From NCBI GenBank assembly GCA_016218805.1, contig JACRCW010000081.1, positions 1-64,000 on the forward strand: a DNA stretch of 64,000 nucleotides, in the 5' to 3' direction. This DNA is from Deltaproteobacteria bacterium. Its GTDB lineage: Bacteria > Myxococcota > JACRCW01. Shown in pieces: positions 42,545-51,846 of this stretch (positions within the stretch are counted from its first letter, which is position 1; each line of letters begins with the position of its first letter). Below the pieces are notes generated by a model. The model made no database searches. It worked only from the letters and a program-made list of their open reading frames with translations, and was not told where the DNA came from. A program made the position numbers and the translations under genes.

Positions 42545-42742
42545 TCAGTCCGCGTCGTCCGCCAGCGGGTTGCGCAACGCCCGCCACAGGAACTCCTGGT
42601 CCAGCGGGCCCAGGTCAAACTGCCGGGAGGCTTCGTCCACCAGCTCCACCAGTGGGACGCCGGGCCGGTCCCGGCGCGCCTGGCCAATCCAGCGCACGGC
42701 CTGACGGATGGCCTCACCGGGGCGGGCCACGGGCGTGGTCAT
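42545..42742 (-). CDS. Small hypothetical protein, 65 residues
   Basis: A short helical protein (MTTPVARPGEAIRQAVRWIG, then GVPLVELVDEASRQFDLGP and FLWRALRNPLADD). No signal or membrane segment. Its compact amphipathic helices, good codon bias and position between the lipin-like and FHA-GGDEF genes (gaps 31 and 48) support a real gene. The start codon is ATG 42742; a longer frame from 42847 would overlap the lipin-like gene. I do not recognise the family; a small regulator or a protein partner of the run is possible. Confidence 0.5.
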   Translation of the reverse strand: MTTPVARPGEAIRQAVRWIGQARRDRPGVPLVELVDEASRQFDLGPLDQEFLWRALRNPLADDAD

Positions 42743-42773
42743 GCCGCCATCCTGCAACGCGTTGCTGACGCTG

Positions 42774-44048
42774 TCACCGGCATGGCGCGGGCAGCGCGCC
42801 CAGCGGGGTGAGCAGGTCCGCGTAGTTGTCCACGCGCGTGCCGCCAAACGCCCCGTCCGTGTACTGGAAGAAGTAGCGGTGCTCCGCGGGAATGGTCACC
42901 CCGGTGTAGTCCTGACCGTAGGCCTCCGCGTCCGTGACCGTGTTGCCAAACACCAGCCCGGGCAGCAGGCCCCGCGCCGCCAGCGTGGCCAGCTCGCCGG
43001 TCTTGTAGGTGACCGCGGTGCCCCCGGTGCCGCCCGTCAGGGTCAGCGTGGTGTGCACGGGGCCTGGGGGGAAGCCGCGCTCGCGGACAAACTCCCGCGT
43101 CCGCCCCACCAGGAACTCCGGGCGGGCAGTCACGTACATCACGCGCCAGCCGCGCCCTGCCAGCAGCGACAGCACTTCGGGCGCAGACGGGTTGGCGTTG
43201 GGCGTGGCACCCGTGAGCATGGCCGTGAATTCCTCGTTTTCCGACGTGGTCAACGTGCCATCCACGTCCGAAACCACGGTGGCGGTGCCGGGCGGAAGCA
43301 CGTCAATGAGCGCGTCCGTTGTGGACAGGTCACCCCGCACCACCAGGTGCACGCGGTGGCGTCCCGTGCCCAGCGTCTTGTCCGCCGGAATCTGGAAGTA
43401 CACGCGCCCGCCGCTGTCCTCCACGCCCTCCACCGGGGCGTGCGTGTTGTCGCTGGTGGTGGTGGCGGTGCCCAGCGCCTCCCACGCCCCGGCACAGCTG
43501 CGCAGCAGGTAGAGGTCCACGTCCTCATCCTTGAGGTCCTTGTCCGTCAGCCCGTAGGCGAACTTGGCGATCACCCACTGCGGGTCACCCGGGTTGAGCA
43601 GCAGGTCCCGGCCCCGGTGGTTGGGCGACCCGGTGGCGACGATGATGGGCGAGGCGATGTCATGCCGCCAGGCGGCCGCCGCGCCCGGGTCAGGCGGTGC
43701 CGCGTCACAGGCGGGGGCCGGCAGGCAGCCGGGCAGGCTGGCCCCGGATGCCGCGCCTGCGGACGAGCCGGTGGCTGCCGACGAGCCGGCGCTGGCAGCA
43801 GAGGAGCCGGAGCTGGCCGCCGAGGAGCCGGACGCCAGGGAGGTGGGGGACCCTCCCGACGACGCGGAGGTGCCTGCCGAGGAACCCACGGCCGCGCCGC
43901 TGCTGCTGCCCGTCCCGCTGGACGCGAGCCCGGTGGAGCCTGACGACGAGGTCCCGCCCGCGCCGCCGCCGCCATCCGGTTCGTCCGTGGGGGAGGCGCT
44001 GGTGCAGGCGGCCAGGCCGCCGGCCAGGAGTAGGGGGAAGATCCTCAC
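42774..44048 (-). CDS. Secreted lipin-like (LNS2/HAD) phosphatase lipoprotein
   Basis: A 424-residue lipoprotein. GTG 44048 has AGGAGG at ideal spacing; the lipobox is LAAC (Cys15). A long Ser/Ala/Gly linker (about 25-105) is followed by a beta-sandwich region and then a HAD-type domain: VVSDVDGTLTTSENE (Asp261, Asp263, nucleophile and acid), RVMYVTARPEFLVGRT and a later NTVTDAEAYGQ. This pattern matches the LNS2/App1-like phosphatidate phosphatase family (lipin, Ned1, Smp2). Lipins dephosphorylate phosphatidic acid to diacylglycerol. Here the enzyme is exported and lipid-anchored, so it would act on envelope or external lipid. It heads the five-gene minus-strand run. Confidence 0.78.
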   Translation of the reverse strand: MRIFPLLLAGGLAACTSASPTDEPDGGGGAGGTSSSGSTGLASSGTGSSSGAAVGSSAGTSASSGGSPTSLASGSSAASSGSSAASAGSSAATGSSAGAASGASLPGCLPAPACDAAPPDPGAAAAWRHDIASPIIVATGSPNHRGRDLLLNPGDPQWVIAKFAYGLTDKDLKDEDVDLYLLRSCAGAWEALGTATTTSDNTHAPVEGVEDSGGRVYFQIPADKTLGTGRHRVHLVVRGDLSTTDALIDVLPPGTATVVSDVDGTLTTSENEEFTAMLTGATPNANPSAPEVLSLLAGRGWRVMYVTARPEFLVGRTREFVRERGFPPGPVHTTLTLTGGTGGTAVTYKTGELATLAARGLLPGLVFGNTVTDAEAYGQDYTGVTIPAEHRYFFQYTDGAFGGTRVDNYADLLTPLGALPAPCR

Positions 44049-44172
44049 GGTGCGCCTCCTGCTCAGCGGGCACGGGCACCCGCAGAAGCGCGCGCACCCT
44101 AGCGGTGCCCGGCGTCCTCGCAACCCGCGCGCCTTCCGCCATCCGGCCGATGCGGCGCCGTCCCGCGGTTTG

Positions 44173-44185
44173 TGCTGAAACAGCA
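44173..44185. promoter_or_regulatory. 13-base palindromic operator, copy 1
   Basis: TGCTGAAACAGCA, extended on both sides to GTGCTG-AAA-CAGCAC. First of three copies of TGCTGWWWCRGCA in the shared spacer between the lipin-like and bEBP genes. Its start is 21 bases, two helical turns, from copy 2. This is the expected form for upstream binding sites of an enhancer-binding activator. Confidence 0.6.
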
Positions 44186-44193
44186 CTCGCATA

Positions 44194-44206
44194 TGCTGTA
44201 TCGGCA
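44194..44206. promoter_or_regulatory. 13-base palindromic operator, copy 2
   Basis: TGCTGTATCGGCA, embedded in the longer perfect dyad CATATGC-N7-GCATATG (44190-44210). Second of the three copies. With copy 1 it sits about 75-100 bases before the predicted sigma-54 start point, the usual distance for upstream activating sites. Confidence 0.6.
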
Positions 44207-44250
44207 TATGTTGGCCCGCGCCCCGCGCAGCTTCACGACGAGGCGCCGCG

Positions 44251-44266
44251 CGGCACGCCGCATGCT
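44251..44266 (+). promoter_or_regulatory. Predicted sigma-54 (-24/-12) promoter of the bEBP operon
   Basis: CGGCACGCCGCATGCT has GG and GC exactly 10 bases apart. GGCACG matches the -24 element fully and TGCT the -12 element apart from one base. The start point would be near 44277, about 120 bases before the GTG of the bEBP gene. Operator copies 1 and 2 lie upstream at activator distance, and copy 3 overlaps the -12 element. Confidence 0.6.
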
Positions 44267-44275
44267 GTTACGGCA
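44263..44275. promoter_or_regulatory. 13-base palindromic operator, copy 3, overlapping the -12 element
   Basis: TGCTGTTACGGCA. It differs from copy 2 at two of 13 positions (TT-A for TA-T). It covers the -12 element and the bases just before the predicted start. A protein bound here should block RNA polymerase, so the same regulator could activate from copies 1-2 and repress from copy 3 at high level. Confidence 0.55.
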
Positions 44276-44397
44276 ACCCGGACACGTTCACGGTGACCGC
44301 ACCCCACCCGCCGCGCGCCTTGCCGCCCTCGCCCGCCGCGCGCCTTGCCCCCGCGGCGGCCCCGCTCACCCCGGCCCCCGCCGCCTGAGGTACCACA

Positions 44398-45456
<1,059 letters not shown>

Positions 45457-45518
45457 CGGTCGGCAGACGCCGCCGCCCGGTTTGGACGGCGCTCCCGGCG
45501 TGCCGTAGGCTCGTCCAC

Positions 45519-48107
45519 GTGGCGGAACCCCGGAGCGGCTCGGCGGCCAGGCGGACCGAGCACACCCAGTTCTTCTCCATGGCGATGCTGGAGCTGGCGC
45601 GGGAGGCGCCGGCATGGGTGAAGTCCGCGCGCGCGCATCTGCAGCAGGGGCGGTTTGCCCAGGCACAGCAGGAGCTGGAGGCGGGCCTGGCCAGCTCGCC
45701 GGGGCACGTGGAGGGCCTGCTGTTCCTGGCCGAGGCGCACTGGGAGCAGGTGCACGCGCCCTCCGCGCTGGATTGCCTCAAGCAGGCCATCCAGGCGGCG
45801 CCGCGGGACGCACGCGCCTACGCGCTCTTGGGGCGCTACCTGCTGCTCAAGGGCCTGCGCGAACAGGCGGTGAAGTTCCTGGAGCACGCCGTCACGCTGG
45901 ACCCCAACGATCACCACAGCCGCAAGGCCCTGGAGCGCACGCGCAACCTCATCCAGAAGGGCTACCGCCGCGTGGAGCGCACGCGCCTGGGAGCGCCACC
46001 CGGGGACGCACCGCAGGAGACGCGGCTGTTTGTGCGGCCCGTGCCGGATCCGCAGACCGCCCCGCCGCCGCCACCGGCCGCTGGGGCCGGCCCGTCTGAC
46101 CCCACGGCGGAACAGGCCGCCCCGGCCGCTGCCGTCCCGGAGCCCGGCATCTCCGAGGGTGAGGTGGAGCGCGCCCTGGCGGCGCTCATCACCGGCAACC
46201 TGTTCCCGGTGGACCTGGACCACCCGGCGGTGGACGGCGCCCGGCGCCGCCCGGCGTGGCAGCTGTTGGCGGCGGTGCTGCTGTTGGCGCTGGCCGCGGC
46301 CGCAGGCGCACCCGCGGGCCTGCTGCTGCGCAAGCACGTGGCGTCCGCCCGGGCCGGTGGCGCCATGGAACGCGCGTACGCGCTGCTGCGGGAGGACACG
46401 CCGGCGGCGTGGACCGGCGCGGCGGAGCTGCTGGACCGGATCTCGGCGTCGTCGCCGGAGTATGAGGCGGCCCAGCCGCTGTTGGCCATGGCGCAGGCCA
46501 CACGCGCGCAGGACCTGGGCGGTGGCCGCCCGCTGCGCGAAGAGGCGGAGCGGGCGCTGTCCGCCTCCGGCGAGGCAGGCAGCCCCGCACGCCGCTCCCC
46601 CGCCGCCCTCTGGGCGCGGCACCTGGTGGTCCGCGGTGGCGGCGAGGCCGACCGGGCACTGGCTGGCGACCTGCGGCGCGCGCTTCAGGACAAGCCCGCT
46701 GATGCGTGGCTGTGGGCGGTGCAGGGGCGTGTGGCGGAAGACGCGGGGGATGACGCCGCCGCGTTGGATGCCTACCGGGCCGCGGTGCACCGCGACCCGG
46801 ACTTTCCGCTCGCGCGGATGGGGCTGGCGCGCGGCCACGTGCGCCTGGGGGACCTGGCGGAGGCGCGCCGGCAGCTGGACCAGGTGCTGGCGCTGCACCC
46901 CGGTCACGCCGGTGCGCACCTGGTCCTCACGCTCTTGGCCGCCGGCGACCCGGCAGGGGCCACCGTGCTGGAGCGCACCCGGCGCCTGGTGGATGACCCG
47001 GCCACCCGCCCGCCGGACGCGGCCCTGCTGGCCGCGGGGTTGGCGCTGGCGGAACTGGCGCGCGGCCAGGGCCACGCGGCGCCGGCGTTGTGGGCGCGTG
47101 CGGCGGGGGCGTCCGCGGCACTGCCGTTTGCGGTCTGGCAGGTGGCGCGCGTGCGCCTGGCGCTGGGCGAGGTGGACGCGGCCCGGGAGATGCTGGCGCA
47201 GCTGGCCGAGAACAACGACTCCGACGTCAACCTCCACAAGGACCTGGCCCGGGCGTCCGCGGCGGCGGCGCTGGGTCCCCCGCTGGTGGAGCGCGCCCGT
47301 GCGGCAGCGCCCGGGCGGGAGCGCGGCGGTTGGCCCACGCTGGTCCTGCCGCTGGGGACAGTGCACGTGCGCCCGGGCGCGCCGTTCCCTTTTGAAACGG
47401 TGCTGGATGCGCGCTTCTTCCCTGAGGCGGAACTGCAGCAGGCCACGGCGATGGCGCGGGACCTGTCACCGCGGGTGGCGGTGGCACGCGTGAAGACGGC
47501 GGCGGCGGTGGCGCGGGCGCGGGCGCTGCTGGCGTCGGGCCAGGCTGCTGCCGCGCGCGAGTTGTTGCTGGAACAGCGGGAGAGCGCGCGGTCTGACACG
47601 GAGGTGCTGGTGACGCTGGCGCAGGCGTGCTGGCGCGCCGGGGACCGCGCCGCCGCGGAGCAGCACGCGCGTGAGGCCCTGGAGGTGAATCCCCAGGAGC
47701 CGGGCGCGCGCCTGCTGCGGGTCTCCCTGCTGCTGGAAGGGGAGGACGTGGCGCGGGCGCTGCGGGAACTGGACCTGTTTGACCAGTCCGGCGTGGAGAG
47801 CGCGCAGGCCCACGCGCTGCGGGCGCGCGCGCTGGCGGCCAGGGGCCGCACCGCTGACGCGCAGAAGGCGCTGGCGCGCGCGCTGGCGCTGGATCCGGGG
47901 GACCTGGAGGTGGCGCTGGCGGTGGCGCGGGTGGGTGCGCCGGAGGGCGGCGGAGAGCGAGCCGCGGCGGTGACGGCGCTCACGCGCTTTCTGCAGGCGG
48001 CGGACGCGGAGAACCCGCGGCGCGCCGGCGCGGTGGACGCGCTGGAGCGCCTGGGTGCGCCCGTTCCCGCGGGACAGGGCAGCCAAGGCCGGCGCGCGCG
48101 GCGCTAG
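45519..48107 (+). CDS. Large TPR protein with one membrane helix
   Basis: An 862-residue Ala/Arg-rich protein. TPR repeats occupy about 35-150 (AHLQQGRFAQAQQELEAGLA, AYALLGRYLLLKGLREQAVK). A Pro/Ala linker and one TM (WQLLAAVLLLALAAAAGAPAG, about 247-268) follow. A long second TPR array covers 280-850 (for example AWLWAVQGRVAEDAGDDAAA, ARLLRVSLLLEGEDVARALR). It has cytoplasmic TPRs before the TM and periplasmic ones after it. TPR proteins act as scaffolds; this one could pass an envelope signal to the bEBP upstream (62-base gap). GTG 45519 and ATG 45579 are both possible starts. Function unknown. Confidence 0.75.
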   Translation: MAEPRSGSAARRTEHTQFFSMAMLELAREAPAWVKSARAHLQQGRFAQAQQELEAGLASSPGHVEGLLFLAEAHWEQVHAPSALDCLKQAIQAAPRDARAYALLGRYLLLKGLREQAVKFLEHAVTLDPNDHHSRKALERTRNLIQKGYRRVERTRLGAPPGDAPQETRLFVRPVPDPQTAPPPPPAAGAGPSDPTAEQAAPAAAVPEPGISEGEVERALAALITGNLFPVDLDHPAVDGARRRPAWQLLAAVLLLALAAAAGAPAGLLLRKHVASARAGGAMERAYALLREDTPAAWTGAAELLDRISASSPEYEAAQPLLAMAQATRAQDLGGGRPLREEAERALSASGEAGSPARRSPAALWARHLVVRGGGEADRALAGDLRRALQDKPADAWLWAVQGRVAEDAGDDAAALDAYRAAVHRDPDFPLARMGLARGHVRLGDLAEARRQLDQVLALHPGHAGAHLVLTLLAAGDPAGATVLERTRRLVDDPATRPPDAALLAAGLALAELARGQGHAAPALWARAAGASAALPFAVWQVARVRLALGEVDAAREMLAQLAENNDSDVNLHKDLARASAAAALGPPLVERARAAAPGRERGGWPTLVLPLGTVHVRPGAPFPFETVLDARFFPEAELQQATAMARDLSPRVAVARVKTAAAVARARALLASGQAAAARELLLEQRESARSDTEVLVTLAQACWRAGDRAAAEQHAREALEVNPQEPGARLLRVSLLLEGEDVARALRELDLFDQSGVESAQAHALRARALAARGRTADAQKALARALALDPGDLEVALAVARVGAPEGGGERAAAVTALTRFLQAADAENPRRAGAVDALERLGAPVPAGQGSQGRRARR

Positions 48108-48132
48108 GCTGTTGCGCTGCAGGAGGTGGGGC

Positions 48133-49296
48133 GTGGAGCTTGACGGGGTTCTGCCGCCACCACCGCGCGTCCCTGCCGCATCGGTGCGGCGCGTGCGCTC
48201 GCTCGCGTTCCTCCTGCTCAGTGCTGCGCTCCTTGCGCTTCCCTGGCTGATGGTGGGGCTGGTGGAGGAGGTCCGCGCGGACCACCGGCGTGCGGCCACC
48301 TGGCGGACCGGGCAGCCGGTGGACGCCACCGTGGTGCGGCACGAATTCCCCGAGGGCTGGTTCCCCGGCCCGCGCCGCGTGGTGTTCTCCTTTGTCCACG
48401 CGGGCGCCACGCGCGAAGCGCGCCGCGTGGTGCTGCCGCGGGACCTGGGCGAGTGGCCCGTGGGCTCCGTCCTCCCGCTGCGCGTGGACCCCGCGCACCC
48501 GGACGACCCCTCGCTGCCCTGGGACGCCGCGGGGGATGCGTGGTGGCCGTTGGATCTGCTGGCCTTCCCCGCGGTGCTCCTCCTGATTGCGGCGGGGCTT
48601 GCGGTGCTGGCCCGGGTGACGGACCGGCGCTACCGCGTGCTCCGTGACGGTGTGGCGGTGCCCGCGCGCGTGCTCCGGCGCCACCCTGCGTTCGCGCAGT
48701 TGCACCAGGTGGAGTACGCCTGGGACGGCGTGACCCACCGCGCGTGGGTGGACATCCCCGTCGTGTTCTGGCCCGCGCCGTTGCGCGCCGCGCTGCTGGT
48801 GCTCCCCGGCCGTCCCGGTGCCTGCGCCGCCGCGCTGCCCACGGAGATTGTGCACGTACCGGGGCCGCAGGAGCAGGCGCACGCGCTGGCGGAGGTTGTA
48901 GACCGCTGGGTGCGGCTTCCCGGCCCGGCGGCTGCGCTGGCCGGACTGCCGGCGCGGCTGCGCGCGGTGGATGACAACGCTGCGCGCGACGCGGTGGCCG
49001 CGCTGGAAGCGCTGCTGGCGGGTCCCGCGCTGGAAGTCTTCCTGGACCGCTGGCTGCGCGGCCACGCGGCGGCGCTGGCGCCCGCACAACGGGCCGCGCT
49101 GGGTCGGCTGCACGCCGTCCGGCGCATCCGCCGTCACGTGGCGCTGCGCTTCGCCATCGTCTCCGCCACGGCGATCACGGTCGTGGTTGGCGGAGTTCTC
49201 GGACTGTTCCTGGGGGTCGCCCCGGGCGCGCTGGAACTGGCGCTGTATTTCACCGTGTTTGCCGTGGTGCTGTGGCTGGCGGCCGGCGGCGTGTGA
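48133..49296 (+). CDS. DUF3592-like membrane protein
   Basis: A 387-residue protein from GTG 48133, which has AGGAGG at ideal spacing. Hydrophobic segments: LAFLLLSAALLALPWLMVGL (about 23-42), LLAFPAVLLLIAAGLAVLA (about 140-158) and two at the C-terminus (FAIVSATAITVVVGGVLG, LALYFTVFAVVLWLAAG). A beta domain between the first two (GQPVDATVVRHEF, RRVVFSFVHAG, GSVLPLRVDPAHPDDP) fits DUF3592, found in many uncharacterised membrane proteins. It is 25 bases after the TPR gene and probably cotranscribed. It converges on the GH31 gene. Confidence 0.68.
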   Translation: MELDGVLPPPPRVPAASVRRVRSLAFLLLSAALLALPWLMVGLVEEVRADHRRAATWRTGQPVDATVVRHEFPEGWFPGPRRVVFSFVHAGATREARRVVLPRDLGEWPVGSVLPLRVDPAHPDDPSLPWDAAGDAWWPLDLLAFPAVLLLIAAGLAVLARVTDRRYRVLRDGVAVPARVLRRHPAFAQLHQVEYAWDGVTHRAWVDIPVVFWPAPLRAALLVLPGRPGACAAALPTEIVHVPGPQEQAHALAEVVDRWVRLPGPAAALAGLPARLRAVDDNAARDAVAALEALLAGPALEVFLDRWLRGHAAALAPAQRAALGRLHAVRRIRRHVALRFAIVSATAITVVVGGVLGLFLGVAPGALELALYFTVFAVVLWLAAGGV

Positions 49297-49302
49297 GGCC
49301 AC

Positions 49303-51798
49303 TCACGGGGACGCGATCAGCACCTGGTGCGTGCCGCCGGGCACGTGGATCCACAACGCGCCACCGGACTCGGGCACGTGGCGCCATGACGAGGCGGTGG
49401 ACTGCAGCGCCTGCGCGCTGTCCGCCACCGTGGCTGCCGTCCCGTCCAGGGTGACGGATGCCGGCGCGGGAACACCCAGCAGCTCCAGCACAAACCCCGC
49501 GGTGAAGACGCTGCCTGACGCCACAGAGAGCTGTGCCGCCGCCACCTCCAGGCGCGTCCCGTCATACACGGTGAACACGCTGCTGCCGGAACCGGGCGGG
49601 ACCGCGCGCACGTACAACAGCCCCGCATCCCCCGCGAACGACTCCACGCCCGCCAGCGTGGCCGGTGCCAGCGTGTCGATCGTCGGGCGGAGCAGCGGGA
49701 TGATGGCGCCTTGCCGGATGAACAGCGGCAACCGCTCCAGCGGTGCGTCCACGGTGGCGTGGCCCGGCCCGTCGTGGACGGTCCCGTCCCACCAGTCCAC
49801 CCACCGCCCCGCCGGAAACGGCACCTCGCGCGTGCGGTCACCGTCCACAATGACGGGCGCCACCAGCAGATCGTCGCCGAACAGGTAGGTGTCCGACGGG
49901 TGTTCCCCCAGTTCCGGGTGGGCCAGGCCCAGCGGTCGCTGGATGGGCCGGCCCGTCGTGGCAATCTGTTGCGCCAGCGTCCACTCATAAGGGAACAGGC
50001 GCAGGTGCAGCCGCGCGTAGACACGGTAGATGTCCACCGCCTCCTGGTCGCGCCCGTTCTCCGCGGTGAACTCCCATGGCGGTTGCGACGAACTGTCACC
50101 GACCTGCATCACCGACGACAGTGCGGTCTGCTGTGTCCAGCGCAGGAACAGCTCCTTGGACGGCGGGCTGTGCCGGTACCCGCCGGTGTCCGCGCCAAAG
50201 AACGGGTAGCCTGACGGGCCCAGGCCCAGCCCCATGGCGATGGAGGACGGCAGTCCGCCCACGCCCGTCACGCGTTCCCCCGCGCGGTTGGTGAACACCT
50301 CGCGGTAGCGCGTGAAGGTGGCATCCAGGTCCCCCGGCCAGATGACGCTGGCGTAGCGCTGGCCACCCCAGCGTCCCGCGCGGCACAGCAGGAAGCCACC
50401 GTTGGGGGGAAGCAGCTCGGCGTAGGCCCGGTGGTAGAGCGCGGGGTAGCGGTGGTGCATCACGCGCTCGTCACTGCCGTCACCAAACTCCCAGGTGCTG
50501 CGGCTCATGTAGAGCGCGGGCAACACGTCCTCCGCGTAGTCCAGCTTGAAGCCCTCCACGCCCGCATCCGTGTAACGCCGCACACCCTCCTGCCAGAACG
50601 CCCATGCCGCCGGCAGCGTGAAGTCCAGCGGCTCGCTCCAGGAGTTGAGCAGCGGGCCGTGGGTGGACGGGAAGAAACCCGCATTCACCGCCTGCGTGCG
50701 GTAGGGCTCAGCGCCCTCCTCCACGTAGGGCACGTGCCACAGCGCGTACCGCAGGCCCGCCGCGTGGAGCGCATCCACCATCGCTGCCGGGTCGGGGAAT
50801 CGCGCGGCGTCGTAGTCAAACGCGCCCTCGTGTGACGCGTACGGCCGGTCAATCCACATCCCGCTGGTGGCGAGATCCAGCTCGCGGATCTTCGCCACGT
50901 CGTCCAGCACCTGCACCTGGTCGCGGTTCTCGTCACGCCAGATCCACGGGCCCAGCGCCCACGGGGCGGGGAGGACCGGCGCGCCGGTGACCGCCAGGTA
51001 ATGCGCCGTCACATCCAGCGGGTGCGCCGCCGCAAACAGGTGCACCGCCAGCGCGGGTTCGCCGGACGCCACCGCGTAGGTCACCTCCACCAGCGTGGGC
51101 TCCTTGCGCGCCACGTCAAACGCGCCCACGCGCTCGTCCTCCACAAACAGGCCCCAGCCGCCCGTGCCAATGAGCAGCGGCACCACCACGTGGTTCTCGG
51201 TGCTCGCGCTCTCAATGCCCAGGTCCGCCTCCAACTGCATGGGCCGCAACTTGCCACGGTGGTTGACGTCGTCGGGCCATTCGCCCAGCCCGTAGAACGC
51301 CTCGTCCGCCGCCGCGCGCGGCCGCAGCCGCATCCACGCCACCGCCGTGCCGTTCCCGGCCGCCACCACCCGCCAGGCCGCCCGGAAACGCCCGTCCGCC
51401 GCCGGGGCAATGCGCAACTCCGTGCGCGTGCCGTCCGTGAAGGTGGACTCCACCACCGCGTCCGCGCCGTCCGCGCGCGCGGTACTCCCGCTCACCGTGT
51501 CCCACGCCAGGTCGTCGGGTGCGCCCGGGTTGAGCACGTCATCCCGCTCCAGCCAGTACGGGTCGTAGCTTCCCGCCGGGTCCAACTGGAACACCGTGCC
51601 CAGCTGCAGCGCATCCGCCGGGAAGTCCAGCAGCGTGGTGGCTCCGTCCCGCAGTGAGAATGAACGCCCGTCCGCCGCCACGTGTACGGACACCGTGCCG
51701 GCGCGGACCTCCGGGCCGGTGGGGTCCGGTGGCTGCTCCCGGCCGGTGCAGGCGGTGAGCAGGACGGGGAGGAGCGCGGCGCGAAGGTGGGGTGCCAT
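49303..51798 (-). CDS. GH31 family alpha-glycosidase lipoprotein
   Basis: An 831-residue lipoprotein (lipobox LLTAC, Cys17). It has an N-terminal beta-sandwich (about 30-270), a TIM barrel with nucleophile Asp420 in VEGFKLDYAED and acid/base Asp490 in VIWPGDLDATF, and C-terminal beta domains. FYGLGEWPDDVNHRG is the GH31 N-terminal signature; PFFGADTGGYRHSPPSKELFLRW (split across the barrel end) is also conserved. The family includes alpha-glucosidases, alpha-xylosidases and sulfoquinovosidases; the exact sugar is not readable. Surface-anchored form suggests use of external or EPS glycans. It stands alone, with the Kazal-like lipoprotein gene upstream in the same direction. Confidence 0.88.
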   Translation of the reverse strand: MAPHLRAALLPVLLTACTGREQPPDPTGPEVRAGTVSVHVAADGRSFSLRDGATTLLDFPADALQLGTVFQLDPAGSYDPYWLERDDVLNPGAPDDLAWDTVSGSTARADGADAVVESTFTDGTRTELRIAPAADGRFRAAWRVVAAGNGTAVAWMRLRPRAAADEAFYGLGEWPDDVNHRGKLRPMQLEADLGIESASTENHVVVPLLIGTGGWGLFVEDERVGAFDVARKEPTLVEVTYAVASGEPALAVHLFAAAHPLDVTAHYLAVTGAPVLPAPWALGPWIWRDENRDQVQVLDDVAKIRELDLATSGMWIDRPYASHEGAFDYDAARFPDPAAMVDALHAAGLRYALWHVPYVEEGAEPYRTQAVNAGFFPSTHGPLLNSWSEPLDFTLPAAWAFWQEGVRRYTDAGVEGFKLDYAEDVLPALYMSRSTWEFGDGSDERVMHHRYPALYHRAYAELLPPNGGFLLCRAGRWGGQRYASVIWPGDLDATFTRYREVFTNRAGERVTGVGGLPSSIAMGLGLGPSGYPFFGADTGGYRHSPPSKELFLRWTQQTALSSVMQVGDSSSQPPWEFTAENGRDQEAVDIYRVYARLHLRLFPYEWTLAQQIATTGRPIQRPLGLAHPELGEHPSDTYLFGDDLLVAPVIVDGDRTREVPFPAGRWVDWWDGTVHDGPGHATVDAPLERLPLFIRQGAIIPLLRPTIDTLAPATLAGVESFAGDAGLLYVRAVPPGSGSSVFTVYDGTRLEVAAAQLSVASGSVFTAGFVLELLGVPAPASVTLDGTAATVADSAQALQSTASSWRHVPESGGALWIHVPGGTHQVLIASP

Positions 51799-51846
51799 CA
51801 GCGGCGCGGTGTGCCTGCGTTGCGCGCGCGGCGCAAGGGCGCCGCG

